This document shows positions 8,603 through 17,843 of a DNA stretch of 64,000 bases, in pieces. A model generated the notes under the pieces. That model had not been told where the DNA came from, searched no databases, and saw only the letters and a list, made by a program, of their open reading frames with translations. The stretch lies in assembly GCA_001189275.1 (NCBI GenBank), contig CP012158.1, forward strand, positions 1,116,001-1,180,000, given 5' to 3'. The translations under genes were made by a program, and so were the position numbers. Position 1 is the first letter of the stretch. Each line of letters begins with the position of its first letter. This DNA comes from Pyrobaculum sp. WP30 (GTDB lineage Archaea; Thermoproteota; Thermoprotei; Thermoproteales; Thermoproteaceae).

Positions 8603-8935
8603 GTGAAGCCCTTCATCACTGCGGTGATATTCCTCGCGGCCGGGGCGGTCCTCGTGGTTTTCGCAGTGGTAAACGCGTTACTTCTCTACACGGCAGGAGT
8701 GCCTAAAACCACCCTCAACGTGACAGCGCCGGTACTGGGGCAACTGAAGATACAGGGCGTTCCGGACCCCTACTACCTGGGAATCGGCGTGGTGAGGGGC
8801 GTTGTGCTTCTGGTCATCGGCCTCATAGGCGCGAAGCTGATGGAAATCGGCCTCGCCGAGTTGCGCGAGCGGAGGAGGGAGGAGGCTGTGAGGAGGTACT
8901 ACGAGCAGTATGGGTATCAATACCAGCAGTATTGA
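8603..8935 (+). CDS. Small two-TM membrane protein, unknown
   Basis: 110 residues. A hydrophobic helix (residues 5-30) is followed by an extracytoplasmic-looking loop with an NVT sequon and then a second helix (GIGVVRGVVLLVIGLIGAKL). The cytoplasmic tail is charged and tyrosine/glutamine rich (YYEQYGYQYQQY). I do not recognise a family. It follows kae1 by 18 nt, so it may be the last gene but one of that operon, and its end overlaps the next gene by 26 nt. Confidence 0.65.
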   Translation: MKPFITAVIFLAAGAVLVVFAVVNALLLYTAGVPKTTLNVTAPVLGQLKIQGVPDPYYLGIGVVRGVVLLVIGLIGAKLMEIGLAELRERRREEAVRRYYEQYGYQYQQY

Positions 8936-9233
8936 CGAGCTCGTTTTCGCCTACTTCAGAAAGTTGGAGGAGCGCGGCCTTGGGGAGCGGGTGGATGAGG
9001 TGTTCCCCACCTCCGCCGTCTTTGAGGAAATTAGGGGCATGGCCGGATCCTCGGCGGAGGAGGTGGTGGAGCGGCTGGCGCGCGAAGTCGCTGAGAGGAT
9101 AGTGCCGGAGGTCGCCGAGGAAGTGGTTGGGGTTCCCGCGTCCTCAGCGGTGTGGCACCTGGCGAGGAGAATCGCCATGTGGTATCTTCAGCTGGCTGAG
9201 GAGTTCGGCGTCGTGAGGGGCGTGCGGAGGTAG
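8910..9233 (+). CDS. Small acidic helical protein, unknown
   Basis: 107 residues, rich in Glu, Val and Ala with a helical, amphipathic pattern (EEVVERLAREVAERIVPEVA) and no membrane segment. It begins inside the preceding gene in another frame and its end overlaps the convergent radical SAM gene by 46 nt. It could be a regulatory or scaffold peptide; no family is recognised. The long overlap at both ends makes the exact limits less certain. Confidence 0.55.
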   Translation: MGINTSSIDELVFAYFRKLEERGLGERVDEVFPTSAVFEEIRGMAGSSAEEVVERLAREVAERIVPEVAEEVVGVPASSAVWHLARRIAMWYLQLAEEFGVVRGVRR

Positions 9234-10426
9234 GCCCGTAGCTCCTCGTAGGTCTTCAGTATCTTCCTGCTCAGCTCTATCTGCTCCTCCCAGTAGCCCT
9301 CCACCTTCTTCCTGTGGCGTTTGATGAAGTCGCCGTATAGCGGATGCGGCGGGGCTGGTCTTCGTCCCCACAGTGGGGTGCCCGGCAACGGGATGAAGTA
9401 GTGCATGCGTATTAGAGCCCCCATAGATATCAGCTTCTCCATCTCCTTCACTGTAGACGCCACGTCCTCCTCCTCGCCGGGGAGTCCGCCTATGACGTCT
9501 ACCACCGGCCTGAAGCCTATGGAGACTGCAGTCCTCACCGCCTCTTCCACGGCGGCTACGTCGTGGACTCTCTTCATGGCCTTCAATAGTCTTTCTGAGG
9601 CTGTCTGGAGGCCAAAGGAGAGGCGGCGGTTGGCGATGTAGGGCTTTATAGCCCTGAGGACGTCCCTAGTCACAGTCTCGGGGCGGGTCTCGGAGGGGAA
9701 GGTGCCGAGGTAGGGCCACCCACCTGCCTCTCTCACGGCCTTTAGGAGGGACACCAAAGCGTCTACGTTGGGCGTCTTGCCGTCTTCAGAGCCGTATAGG
9801 AAGCCCACAGGCGCGATGAACCTAATGTCGCCGTGTCCCCTGGCCACGTAGACCTTAGCCAAGGCTACCACGTTGTCCTCAAGCCTGTACCTCACGGGGC
9901 CCTGGGTCCAGGTCTGGCAGAAGGCGCATCTGTAGTTGCACGACCGCATTATCTCTATGGGCGGATAGATAGACAAGGCCTCGCTATACGTTTTGTACAC
10001 AAGTTCGACGTAGAAGCGGCGCCCCGTCTTCACCCTGCCGTCTTCAATAACCACGGTATTGGGAGGGAGCTCGTCTCTCAGCCCCAGCTCCCTCTCCACA
10101 ATGGCGGGCAACGCGGCTTCGCCGTCTCCCACCACCACGTACTTGACCCCGAGCTTCGCCAGGGTGATGGGGTCCCCCGCCGCGTGGGGGCCGCCCGCCG
10201 CCACCGGGAACCTCGACGCGACCTCTGCCACCTCGCGCCGATGCTCCACAAATGTGGGGGTTGAGAGGCTGTAGAGTATCAACACCTCCTCCCCCCGGGC
10301 CTTGAGGGCTCGGGCGTCCGCGATGGGGTCTCTAGTGGGTATCACCTTGTATTTGTCCTCCAGCGGCGCCACTGCGTAGGCCATCCCGTTGTTGGGGCCT
10401 TCAAACAGCCGGGCGAGGAGTAGCAC
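9188..10426 (-). CDS. B12-binding domain / radical SAM protein (archaeal family)
   Basis: 412 residues. The N-terminal cobalamin-binding-like domain has AAGGPHAAGDP and VVVGDGEAAL motifs, followed by the radical SAM core with MRSCNYRCAFCQ (CxxxCxxC) near residue 165, LSFGLQTASERLL, and a C-terminal GGLPGEEED plus HYFIPLPGTPLWG. It resembles a family found in methanogens and crenarchaea, of unknown substrate. Starts with GTG; a CTTAAAAAT box lies about 23 nt upstream in the region shared with the divergent gene. Confidence 0.82.
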   Translation of the reverse strand: MLLLARLFEGPNNGMAYAVAPLEDKYKVIPTRDPIADARALKARGEEVLILYSLSTPTFVEHRREVAEVASRFPVAAGGPHAAGDPITLAKLGVKYVVVGDGEAALPAIVERELGLRDELPPNTVVIEDGRVKTGRRFYVELVYKTYSEALSIYPPIEIMRSCNYRCAFCQTWTQGPVRYRLEDNVVALAKVYVARGHGDIRFIAPVGFLYGSEDGKTPNVDALVSLLKAVREAGGWPYLGTFPSETRPETVTRDVLRAIKPYIANRRLSFGLQTASERLLKAMKRVHDVAAVEEAVRTAVSIGFRPVVDVIGGLPGEEEDVASTVKEMEKLISMGALIRMHYFIPLPGTPLWGRRPAPPHPLYGDFIKRHRKKVEGYWEEQIELSRKILKTYEELRAYLRTPLTTPNSSAS

Positions 10427-10455
10427 AGTTTTATCTACCCCATGATTTTTAAGCC

Positions 10456-11148
10456 ATGTATCTCGCCTATGTGCGCGGGCCCCCCGTCGCCGTGTTCGCC
10501 GGGTCGTGGCTCTGCTCGAAATCCCCCGTCGACGGGACTCCCATTGCGCTTGGCGAGCCCTTCGGCGACTGCGACCCCGCGGTGGCCCGCCTCATGTCCG
10601 TGGCGACCACCGTGCGGATGGCTAAGGCACTCGGCGTGAAGGTCTTCGTCAGCAGAGAGCTAGGGGAGGACGGGGTAGACGCGGCTTTCGCCGGCGGCGC
10701 AGACGGGGTGTTGGAGGAGCTTCAGTTCTCCCGGGGGGGTTATGGAGAGGGCGCGAGGTTCGTGTTGCTGGAGCCCCGCAATGTCGAGGAGCTTGTAAAC
10801 ACCGTGAGGAACGTGGCGGAGGCTGTACATAAGCCTTTCGACGTGCTCGTCGCCACTACGCTTGAGGATGCGGGGGACTTCGCGCCTTATGTAGACGGGC
10901 TTGTGCTGGTGGGGGGCTGGGTCCCTGCGGAGGTTGAGGAGGTTGGCGAGTTGCCGGAGGTCGGGAGGTGTCTTCACTGCGGAATCGACTACTTGATGTA
11001 TGGCGGGGGCATCCGGAGGTGCGTATACTGCGGCAGGAGGCTCTCCAGAGTTGTGACCTCCGTGAAGCCGCCGAGATCCAGAGCTGTGTTTCGCTCCGTA
11101 TATAAGAAGTATGCAAATCTCACAAGGCTCCGGTTCAAAGTTGTGTAA
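10456..11148 (+). CDS. Zinc-ribbon protein, unknown function
   Basis: 230 residues. The first 170 form an alpha/beta domain (repeated strands such as VKVFVSREL, FDVLVATT and DGLVLVGGW). A C-terminal zinc ribbon has CLHCG and CVYCG pairs separated by about 20 residues, then a basic tail. Zinc ribbons of this form bind nucleic acid or a partner protein. No family recognised. A TTTTAT box about 24 nt upstream of the ATG is shared with the divergent radical SAM gene. Confidence 0.65.
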   Translation: MYLAYVRGPPVAVFAGSWLCSKSPVDGTPIALGEPFGDCDPAVARLMSVATTVRMAKALGVKVFVSRELGEDGVDAAFAGGADGVLEELQFSRGGYGEGARFVLLEPRNVEELVNTVRNVAEAVHKPFDVLVATTLEDAGDFAPYVDGLVLVGGWVPAEVEEVGELPEVGRCLHCGIDYLMYGGGIRRCVYCGRRLSRVVTSVKPPRSRAVFRSVYKKYANLTRLRFKVV

Positions 11149-11261
11149 CGGATTTTCCTAGATCTATTTTCGTGTTTTATTTGGATGGGTCGATAAATAT
11201 AATTATATTATATAGTACTGTATAGTGAGTTATACTTATATACCGCAGTGTACTCGTCCAC
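11149..11261 (+). promoter_or_regulatory. AT-rich promoter region of ppsA
   Basis: A 110-nt stretch much richer in A+T than its surroundings, with several TATA-like runs. CTTATATACC at about 11235-11244 lies at the right distance (about 22 nt) from the ppsA ATG. The several upstream AT blocks (e.g. around 11193-11226) may be binding sites for a regulator; no operator repeat is obvious. Confidence 0.55.
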
Positions 11262-13694
11262 ATGCGGTTTATACGGTGGCTAAACGAGGTGGGGAAGAAA
11301 GACATCCTTCTAGTGGGGGGCAAGGGGGCTAACCTCGGCGAGGTGGCGAGCATAGTCCAGGTGCCGCCCGGCTTCGTCGTTACCTCCGAGGCTTTTCTTT
11401 ATTTCCTCAACGTCACCGGGTTGAGGGAAAAGATAAAGGAAGTACTTAGGGAGTTCATCTCTAAAGGCGAGCCCGACGAGTACGAGAAGGCGAGTTCTGA
11501 GATACGTAGCTTGATTGAGAACTCGCCTCTGCCCTCTGATCTGGAGGCGGAAATAACCGAGGCCTACAAGCGGCTCTGCGATATAACCGGCGTGAAAAAC
11601 GTGGCTGTGGCCGTGAGGAGCTCCGCCACCGCCGAGGACATCCCCGAGGCGTCTTTTGCCGGGCAGCAAGACACCTACCTCAACGTGAGGGGCGTGGAGA
11701 ACGTGGTACACTACACGAAGAAAGTCTGGAGCTCTCTCTTCACTGCGCGTGCGCTTTATTACAGGGATAAGATGGGGATCCCCCACGAGAAGAGCTTGAT
11801 GGCGGTGGTGGTCCAGAAGCTCGTCAGCGCCAGGTCGGCGGGGGTGATGTTTACCCTCGACCCCACCAACGGAGACAGAAGCAAGGTTGTGATCGAGGCG
11901 AGCTGGGGGCTTGGGGAGGGCGTTGTAAGGGGGGTAGTAACCCCGGACGAGTTCGTCGTAGACAAACCTACGTTGAAGATTGAGGAAAAGAGGATCTCTG
12001 TGAAGAGGCTGGCTGTGGTGAGGGACGAGGCGGGGCTCACTAAGGAGGTTGAGCTACCGCGTGAGAAGGCAGAGGCGCCGGCCCTCACTGACCAGGAGGT
12101 GGTGGAGCTGGCTAAGATGGCCCTGAAGCTTGAGCAACACTACGGCTATCCCGTAGACATAGAGTTCGCCGTTGATGCAGACATGCAGTTTCCCCAAAAC
12201 CTCTTCGTGCTTCAGGTACGGCCTGAGACCGTGTGGTCTAGGAGGGAGGAGGCGCCTAAGAGGGCTGAGGCGGCTCCTGCGGGGACTGTGGTGGTTAAGG
12301 GCATAGCCGCCAGCCCCGGGGTGGCGGTGGGCACCGCTAAGATATGTCTCACGCTTGAAGACGCCAAGAAGAAGCTGAAGAAGGGCGACATACTCGTCAC
12401 TAAGATGACAGACCCAGACTGGGTGCCTTACATGCGTCTGGCGGCGGCCATAGTTACAGACGAAGGCGGCAGGACCTCGCACGCCGCCATAGTCAGCAGG
12501 GAGCTGGGCATACCCGCCGTGGTTGGGACAGGCAACGCCACCTCCGCCTTGAAAGAGGGCGAGGTCTACACGGTAGATGGGGGCAAGGGCGTGGTGTTGG
12601 CCGGCGCCGTGACGAAGGCGGAGGAGAAGAAGGCCGCGGAGGCCGCCGCGGCGGCTCCGCCCAGAGAGATCATACTTCACATATACCGCGCCGTGCCCAC
12701 GGGCACCAAGGTATATATGAACTTGGGCGAGCCGGAGAAGATAGACGAGTATAAGGACCTCCCGTTTGACGGCATTGGCCTCATGAGGATTGAGTTCGTC
12801 ATCTCCAGCTGGGTTGGGCAACACCCGCTTTATCTATTGTCTGTGGGGCAGGAGCAAAAGTTCGTGAATAAGATGGCCGAGGGCATCGCCAAGGTCGCCT
12901 CGGCGATTTACCCGAGACCCGTGGTGGTTAGATTCAGCGACTTTAAGACCAACGAATACAGGAGCTTGGAAGGAGGCGAGAAGTTCGAACCGGAGGAGCG
13001 CAACCCCATGTTGGGCTGGCGCGGCGTGTCTCGCTACGTCTCGCCGCAGTACGAGAAGGCCTTTAGGCTTGAGCTCAAGGCTGTGAAGATGGCGAGGGAG
13101 GAGATGGGGCTCTCCAACGTGTGGGTTATGGCGCCGTTTGTGAGGACTGTGTGGGAGGCCGAGCAGTTCGCGAGGCTTCTGGAGGAGGAGGGGCTACACC
13201 GGGACCGCGACTTCAAGGTGTGGGTCATGGCTGAGGTGCCCTCAATCGCATTTATGGTAGAGGAGTTTTCACAGTATTTCGACGGCTTCTCCATAGGCTC
13301 CAACGATCTGACCCAGCTGGTGCTTGGAGTGGACCGCGACAACGACTTCCTGGTGAGGATCAACCCGAAGTATTTCGACGAGCGGGAGGCCCCCGTGTTG
13401 AAGGCCATATATGAGATCATCAAAAGGGCCCACAAGATGGGGCGCACCGTGTCTATATGCGGGCAGGGCCCCTCGGTGTATCCGCAACTGGTGGAGTTCT
13501 TGGTGAGGGCGGGTATCGACAGCATCTCGGTGAACCCAGACGCGGTGTTGCAGACCAGGATTCTGGTGGCCTCGGCGGAGCTTAAGTTGCTCCGCGAGAG
13601 GATTGACGCCATATACCACGCCTTGTATAAACAAGACGAGGCGTCTGAGTTCTACGACATATTGAAGAAGGTGTTTGGAGGGGTTAGGTACTGA
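11262..13694 (+). CDS. ppsA: Phosphoenolpyruvate synthase (pyruvate, water dikinase)
   Basis: An 810-residue three-domain enzyme that makes PEP from pyruvate and ATP for gluconeogenesis. The N-terminal ATP-grasp domain begins with VGGKGANLGE and contains VRSSATAEDIPEASFAGQQD. The swivelling phosphohistidine domain has GGRTSHAAIVSRELGIP, with the catalytic histidine near residue 407. The PEP/pyruvate-binding barrel includes FSIGSNDLTQLVLGVDRD and ICGQGPS. Length is normal for archaeal PpsA. Strong AT-rich promoter upstream suggests regulated or high expression. A decayed ppdK remnant elsewhere in the window encodes a related enzyme. Confidence 0.95.
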   Translation: MRFIRWLNEVGKKDILLVGGKGANLGEVASIVQVPPGFVVTSEAFLYFLNVTGLREKIKEVLREFISKGEPDEYEKASSEIRSLIENSPLPSDLEAEITEAYKRLCDITGVKNVAVAVRSSATAEDIPEASFAGQQDTYLNVRGVENVVHYTKKVWSSLFTARALYYRDKMGIPHEKSLMAVVVQKLVSARSAGVMFTLDPTNGDRSKVVIEASWGLGEGVVRGVVTPDEFVVDKPTLKIEEKRISVKRLAVVRDEAGLTKEVELPREKAEAPALTDQEVVELAKMALKLEQHYGYPVDIEFAVDADMQFPQNLFVLQVRPETVWSRREEAPKRAEAAPAGTVVVKGIAASPGVAVGTAKICLTLEDAKKKLKKGDILVTKMTDPDWVPYMRLAAAIVTDEGGRTSHAAIVSRELGIPAVVGTGNATSALKEGEVYTVDGGKGVVLAGAVTKAEEKKAAEAAAAAPPREIILHIYRAVPTGTKVYMNLGEPEKIDEYKDLPFDGIGLMRIEFVISSWVGQHPLYLLSVGQEQKFVNKMAEGIAKVASAIYPRPVVVRFSDFKTNEYRSLEGGEKFEPEERNPMLGWRGVSRYVSPQYEKAFRLELKAVKMAREEMGLSNVWVMAPFVRTVWEAEQFARLLEEEGLHRDRDFKVWVMAEVPSIAFMVEEFSQYFDGFSIGSNDLTQLVLGVDRDNDFLVRINPKYFDEREAPVLKAIYEIIKRAHKMGRTVSICGQGPSVYPQLVEFLVRAGIDSISVNPDAVLQTRILVASAELKLLRERIDAIYHALYKQDEASEFYDILKKVFGGVRY

Positions 13695-13719
13695 TATTTA
13701 AAAGAGCTACATTTCTTAC

Positions 13720-14439
13720 GTGGACTTCACCTCCGTTGTTTTAGGCGGCGTCGCGGCAGTCATGGTGTTTCTAATGGCTATGTACTCCGTGAAGAGGTTT
13801 TTCTCCAAGGCCTTGACGAAGAAGCAGATATACCTCATAGAGTTCTTGGCGTTGCTCTTCTCCATATCGCTCTTCTTGGCGATCGCCTCGCCGGCGACGC
13901 AGATGCATAATCTGTTCTTCCTGGTGCTTGCCGTGTTTGTAATAGCTATGGGCATCCTCATGCTGGGGACCTGGCGCGTGTTGGAACAGTACCTCACCGG
14001 TCTTTTCGTGACCAGGGTGTTAGATCTCCACGTGGGCGACTACGTGGAGCTCGACGACATGCGCGGCTACATCACTGCGTTGGAGGATACCTACGTGGTG
14101 GTGAGGGATCCGAGGAGGGAGTACGTCTATATACCATACACCGTATTGTTGCGGAGGCCGTTTAGAAGGGTTAAGGCGCCGGAGGGGCATGAGGTCAGGA
14201 TCAGGCTTTTCGTGCCCCGTTGGCAGGAGCTGAGGAGGGTGAAGGATGTGGTGGGGCAGGTGGCTAAGGAGTATGGGCTGGAGAGGCTCAGCGTAGACGT
14301 TGAGAAGATCGGAGTCAGGGGTGTTATCATCGTCGTTAGAGGCGTGTTGAAGGACCCGCGCCAGGAGGACGAGCTGAAATACGCCGTGCTTGACCGCGTC
14401 TACGCCGAGTTTCAATCTACTCGTCGGGGCACCGGCTAA
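13720..14439 (+). CDS. MscS-like small mechanosensitive channel family protein
   Basis: 239 residues with three membrane helices in the first 85 residues, then the beta-domain typical of MscS relatives: VLDLHVGDYVELDDMRGYI and EYVYIPYTVLLRRP, followed by an alpha/beta C-terminal domain. MscS channels release solutes on hypo-osmotic stress. The conserved glycine-rich pore helix is not obvious, so the channel role is inferred. GTG start, about 21 nt after an ATATTTAAAAG box. The 3' end overlaps the convergent TrkA-type gene by 4 nt. Confidence 0.7.
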   Translation: MDFTSVVLGGVAAVMVFLMAMYSVKRFFSKALTKKQIYLIEFLALLFSISLFLAIASPATQMHNLFFLVLAVFVIAMGILMLGTWRVLEQYLTGLFVTRVLDLHVGDYVELDDMRGYITALEDTYVVVRDPRREYVYIPYTVLLRRPFRRVKAPEGHEVRIRLFVPRWQELRRVKDVVGQVAKEYGLERLSVDVEKIGVRGVIIVVRGVLKDPRQEDELKYAVLDRVYAEFQSTRRGTG

Positions 14440-15065
14440 TCCGCCAACGACTGCAGGTCTTCTTGGGGCCCTACCGCGATTAGGTAATCGCCTTCTTGTA
14501 TCTCGGCGTCTTTCGCGGATATGAAGCCGTCGTCTCTGACCACGGCGATTTTGGCGCCCGTCTCCTCCTCCAGCTCCCCTACGGAGCGGCCCAGCACTTT
14601 GGAGTCGGATGTCACCAGCATTTCGAGGAGGGCGACGCCGCCCTTTATTGGTATAATCCTAGTGAACTTGAGGTTGAGCATCCTCAGCAACCTGGACACC
14701 ACGCAGTGGTAGGTGATTATCGCCGTCATGCCTTCGTCCTCCGCTTGCTTGGCGACGGAGGCGCTTCTCGCCACGATGATCACCATGGGGACGCCTTGGG
14801 ATTTAGCCAACCGCGCCAGCGAGAGGTTTAACATCTCGTTGGGCGAGGGAAACACGGCCATCTCCACATGTGAGAAATCGATTTCCTTGACGACCTTTTC
14901 GTAGTTCTCTGTCAGCGTGTGTATGTAGACAGGCTCCTTCTCGAATATCTTCGCCCGCTCCCGCGTGGCGAGCACCCTAACCACGTAGCCGTTGTCTGAG
15001 AGCATTTTTGCCAACTGGGGGGCCAAGTCGTCGTTGCTGTCTAGCACCAGGGCTTCTCTAACCAC
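14436..15065 (-). CDS. TrkA-type K+ channel/transport regulatory protein
   Basis: 209 residues with an N-terminal Rossmann-like RCK/TrkA-N domain (ALVLDSNDDLAPQLAKML, then FSHVEMAVFPSPNEMLNLSLARLAK) and a C-terminal TrkA-C domain (LGRSVGELEEETGAKIAVVRDDGFI, KDAEIQEGDYLIAVGP). These proteins gate potassium channels or carriers by binding nucleotides. The canonical GxGxxG is degenerate here (LDSNDD), so NAD binding is doubtful. It faces the MscS-like gene tail to tail; a link with ion homeostasis is inferred. Confidence 0.78.
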   Translation of the reverse strand: MVREALVLDSNDDLAPQLAKMLSDNGYVVRVLATRERAKIFEKEPVYIHTLTENYEKVVKEIDFSHVEMAVFPSPNEMLNLSLARLAKSQGVPMVIIVARSASVAKQAEDEGMTAIITYHCVVSRLLRMLNLKFTRIIPIKGGVALLEMLVTSDSKVLGRSVGELEEETGAKIAVVRDDGFISAKDAEIQEGDYLIAVGPQEDLQSLAD

Positions 15066-15255
15066 ATGGGAATTGTTTCGCAGGTTTTTAAATAAAAACG
15101 GAGGCTGAAACTCTCATACTCTCTACACACTCTTCTCTATAGATAATCAAAGGTTCGCCCTTTAATATCCTATAAATTGCCTTTATTATATTTATATCTC
15201 CATGTTTATACTATAGGGCGGCAAAGATTTATATAGGAAGTTTAAAGGAGGTGTA
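15066..15255 (+). promoter_or_regulatory. AT-rich intergenic promoter region with Shine-Dalgarno
   Basis: 190 nt between divergent genes with several TATA-like runs (around 15163-15200) and GATTTATATAGG near 15229. Immediately before the PLP enzyme start is AAAGGAGGTG, 3 nt before ATG: a strong Shine-Dalgarno, unusual among the mostly leaderless genes here. It suggests that this mRNA has a 5' leader. No riboswitch fold is evident by eye. Confidence 0.5.
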
Positions 15256-16416
15256 ATGCGTAAAGGCACCGTGGCCGTGAGGGGGTACAGAAATGTGGAC
15301 CCCTACGGCTCCTTGCATCCCCCAATCTACCAGACCGCGGTCTTCAGGATGGAGGGGGAGGCCGCCAAGTCTGACAGGGGGTTCGACCTAAAGTACAGCA
15401 GGGAGGAAAACCCCACCCTGAGACCCCTGGAGGAGGTGGTGGCCAGGCTGGAGGGCGGGCTTGACGCCCTTGCCTTCAACAGCGGCATGGCGGCTCTCTC
15501 AGCCGTCTTCTTCTCGTTTTTAAACGCTGACGTCGCTGTTGCGACGACCATGGAGGCTTATGGAGCTACCCTTAGGCTTCTCGGCTCGCTTGATAAATTC
15601 GGCGTAAGGCTACGAAAGGGGTTTCCAGACACCGACGTGTTTGTGGAGTTGATCAAGGAGGCTAGACCCAGGATGGTGTTTCTGGAGACCATAACGAACC
15701 CGACGCTGAGGGTTTTGGATGTGCCGGCAGTAGTTAAGGCGGCTAAGGACTTCGGCGCTGTGGTCGTGGTGGACAACACCTTCGCCACCCCTGTGTTGTC
15801 CGCTCCTCTTTCCTACGGCGCAGATGTGGTGGTGCATTCAGCCACCAAGTACCTCGCCGGCCACAACGACGTGGTTGGCGGAGTCGCCGTGGTGGCGCGG
15901 CGGGAGCACCTGGAGGATCTGTGGCTCTGGAGGGCGATGCTGGGCGGAATCATGCAACCCTTTGAGGCTTTCCTCACGCTGAGGGGCGTCAAGACCCTCT
16001 TCGTCCGTTTCGAGAGGCAGTGCAGAAGCGCCATGGCAGTCGCCGAGTTTTTGGCCGAACACGGCAAGGTGAGCGAGGTCATCTACCCCGGTCTGCCCAC
16101 CCATCCAAACCACGGCACCGCGAGGAAGCTCTTCGGCGACAAATTCGGGGCCGTGGTCTCCTTCAGGTTACGAGGCGGCAGAGACGCCGCGGTGAAGTTC
16201 TTCAAGTCACTGAGGATCATAACCCCCGGCCCCAGCCTCGGCGGGGTGGAGAGCATCGCCACCTACCCGGTGGCCAGCGCCGCCTCCCCCATACCTGAGG
16301 AGGATAGGAAGGCGCTTGGCATCACGGAGGATTTGGTCAGGCTGTCGGTGGGGCTTGAGGACCCAGAGGATCTCATTGAGGATCTCGACAGGGCTTTAAA
16401 CAGCTCTTTTTTATAG
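15256..16416 (+). CDS. Cys/Met metabolism PLP enzyme (cystathionine gamma-synthase/lyase family)
   Basis: 386 residues, normal for the family. Landmarks: PIYQTAVF, KYSREENPT, LAFNSGMAA, VVDNTFATP (the PLP-contacting aspartate), and HSATKYLAGHNDVVGG with the Schiff-base lysine near residue 200; C-terminal RLSVGLEDPEDLI. Members include cystathionine gamma-synthase, gamma-lyase and methionine gamma-lyase, and these motifs do not decide between them. The Shine-Dalgarno supports the ATG at 15256. The NreA gene follows by 15 nt. Confidence 0.88.
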   Translation: MRKGTVAVRGYRNVDPYGSLHPPIYQTAVFRMEGEAAKSDRGFDLKYSREENPTLRPLEEVVARLEGGLDALAFNSGMAALSAVFFSFLNADVAVATTMEAYGATLRLLGSLDKFGVRLRKGFPDTDVFVELIKEARPRMVFLETITNPTLRVLDVPAVVKAAKDFGAVVVVDNTFATPVLSAPLSYGADVVVHSATKYLAGHNDVVGGVAVVARREHLEDLWLWRAMLGGIMQPFEAFLTLRGVKTLFVRFERQCRSAMAVAEFLAEHGKVSEVIYPGLPTHPNHGTARKLFGDKFGAVVSFRLRGGRDAAVKFFKSLRIITPGPSLGGVESIATYPVASAASPIPEEDRKALGITEDLVRLSVGLEDPEDLIEDLDRALNSSFL

Positions 16417-16431
16417 ACCTCCCTACTTAAC

Positions 16432-17568
16432 GTGAGCATCTGTGTAAAGTGCCAAGGCCGCAAGCTGTTATGCGGCTTGCCTAGGTGCCCCATTAAAGAC
16501 AGGATCTCCGCCTTTAAAATCGCGCTCAGCAAGGCGGCAGGAGCCGAGGTCTTCGGCTCGTCTCCTCCCGCCGCCGTGGTGGGCGAGTACGGGTGGCCAC
16601 GGGTGGCGGTTTATATCGGCGAGCCGCCGGAGGTCTTCGGAGAGGAGGCCAAGCGGTATGAGGATCCCAGCCTCCTGTGGGGGCTTCCGCTTGAGGAGAT
16701 CGCGAGGCTTCGGAGCTACGTGACCTTTGGCGTTAGGCGCGCCGAGACGCCGTGGGAGCTCGGGGAGCTCCCATACGTGGCCGTGTCGGCGAGACCCGTA
16801 GACGTGGAGATGAAGCTGGCCAAGCCGCCGGCTCCGCAGGTGAGGTTCGATCTGCGCGAGAAGCCGATGGGGCCCCGGGCGCCGCTGGAGAGGGCTAGGG
16901 TGGTGGAGAACCCCGTGGTGCCCCGGCAGCTGGACCGGCTGATCGCAGAGGACGCGGCCGCTGGCGAGGCCGTTGTGGAGCTTTACTCAAAGGGCGTAGA
17001 TCTCTACATCATCCAGAGGGCGTTCGCCCTTGGTCTCCTCGGCGCTAGACACAGGAGGAGGCTAGTCCCATCGCGGTGGGGCATAACGGCTGTGGACGTG
17101 GCGGTGGGCGACTGGCTGGCGTCTAGGGTGAGGGATCAGCCCGAGGTTCCGCAGACGCTCTATGGCTACGGCGAGTACCTAGACAACAGATACCTTGTGG
17201 CGGTTGTTCCAGGGCCCCTCAGGTTTGCCTACCTCGAGAGGTGGCAGTCCGGGGGCGGGGTTGCGGAGATATTGGTGAGGGAGGACGTGCGTGGTGTTCG
17301 GTCCACCATGGACGGCGGGTTTGAGGCGGCTAGAGTCGCCGTGTTGGAGAAGCTGGCCTCTATGGGCAGGCGGGGCTCTGTGGGCATCGTTCGGTGGATC
17401 GGCGAGGGCTACTACGTGTCTGTGGGGAACTGGCAGATCCGGGAAACCCTGAGGCGAGTTGCGTTGAGGCCCATCGACGAGGGGTATAGGCTATACGTCG
17501 AGAGGGTGGGCGCAGACCCCTTGAGACTCCTCGGCAGGTCAGCAAAACCGCTGACGGAGTTTTTCTAA
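16432..17568 (+). CDS. NreA-like DNA repair protein
   Basis: 378 residues of the archaeal Nre family (DUF650/DUF651), which in haloarchaea acts in repair of DNA damage with PCNA. The N-terminal CVKCQGRKLLCGLPRCP is the family zinc motif (four cysteines within 17 residues). The ending SAKPLTEFF resembles a degenerate PCNA-interacting peptide (terminal FF, hydrophobic at -4) but lacks the usual glutamine. Start is the GTG at 16432. Co-transcription with the PLP gene looks likely from the short gap. Confidence 0.8.
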   Translation: MSICVKCQGRKLLCGLPRCPIKDRISAFKIALSKAAGAEVFGSSPPAAVVGEYGWPRVAVYIGEPPEVFGEEAKRYEDPSLLWGLPLEEIARLRSYVTFGVRRAETPWELGELPYVAVSARPVDVEMKLAKPPAPQVRFDLREKPMGPRAPLERARVVENPVVPRQLDRLIAEDAAAGEAVVELYSKGVDLYIIQRAFALGLLGARHRRRLVPSRWGITAVDVAVGDWLASRVRDQPEVPQTLYGYGEYLDNRYLVAVVPGPLRFAYLERWQSGGGVAEILVREDVRGVRSTMDGGFEAARVAVLEKLASMGRRGSVGIVRWIGEGYYVSVGNWQIRETLRRVALRPIDEGYRLYVERVGADPLRLLGRSAKPLTEFF

Positions 17569-17600
17569 ATAGTGTTAAAAGTATCCTATATATCAGACAC

Positions 17601-17843
17601 ATGAGCGTGCCGAGTAGGTACAAGGGTAGACCTATTGAGGAGCTTATTTCGGCCGGCTTCTACGACCCTGAGACTCGTGTCGTCAGAGCAATAAAGGGGT
17701 ACGAGTTCTACGTGTGGAGCCGAGACTGGCAGATAACCGTATCAACTGCTATCGGTCTAAGCGCCTTTGAAAGACTAGCCACGAGTTTTATTGTCTCTCT
17801 GGTGTACAATCCAGCTTGTCAAACCCTCGGAGGTAGTACGTAA
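17601..17843 (+). CDS. Short orphan ORF, possibly 3'-truncated gene
   Basis: 80 residues, unrecognised. The first 60 look protein-like (RPIEELISAGFYDPETRVV, GYEFYVWSRDWQIT), and a GTTAAAAGT box lies 25 nt upstream of the ATG, so the 5' end is credible. The last 20 residues overlap the broken arginase gene on the other strand and read as random sequence. I infer that this gene lost its 3' part at the same junction that removed the arginase C terminus. It may still be expressed as a small protein. Confidence 0.4.
   Translation: MSVPSRYKGRPIEELISAGFYDPETRVVRAIKGYEFYVWSRDWQITVSTAIGLSAFERLATSFIVSLVYNPACQTLGGST

Noticed and set aside
12054-12824. 256-codon antisense ORF within ppsA
   Set aside because: Histidine/leucine/arginine-rich shadow typical of GC-rich antisense frames; ppsA is full-length and clear.
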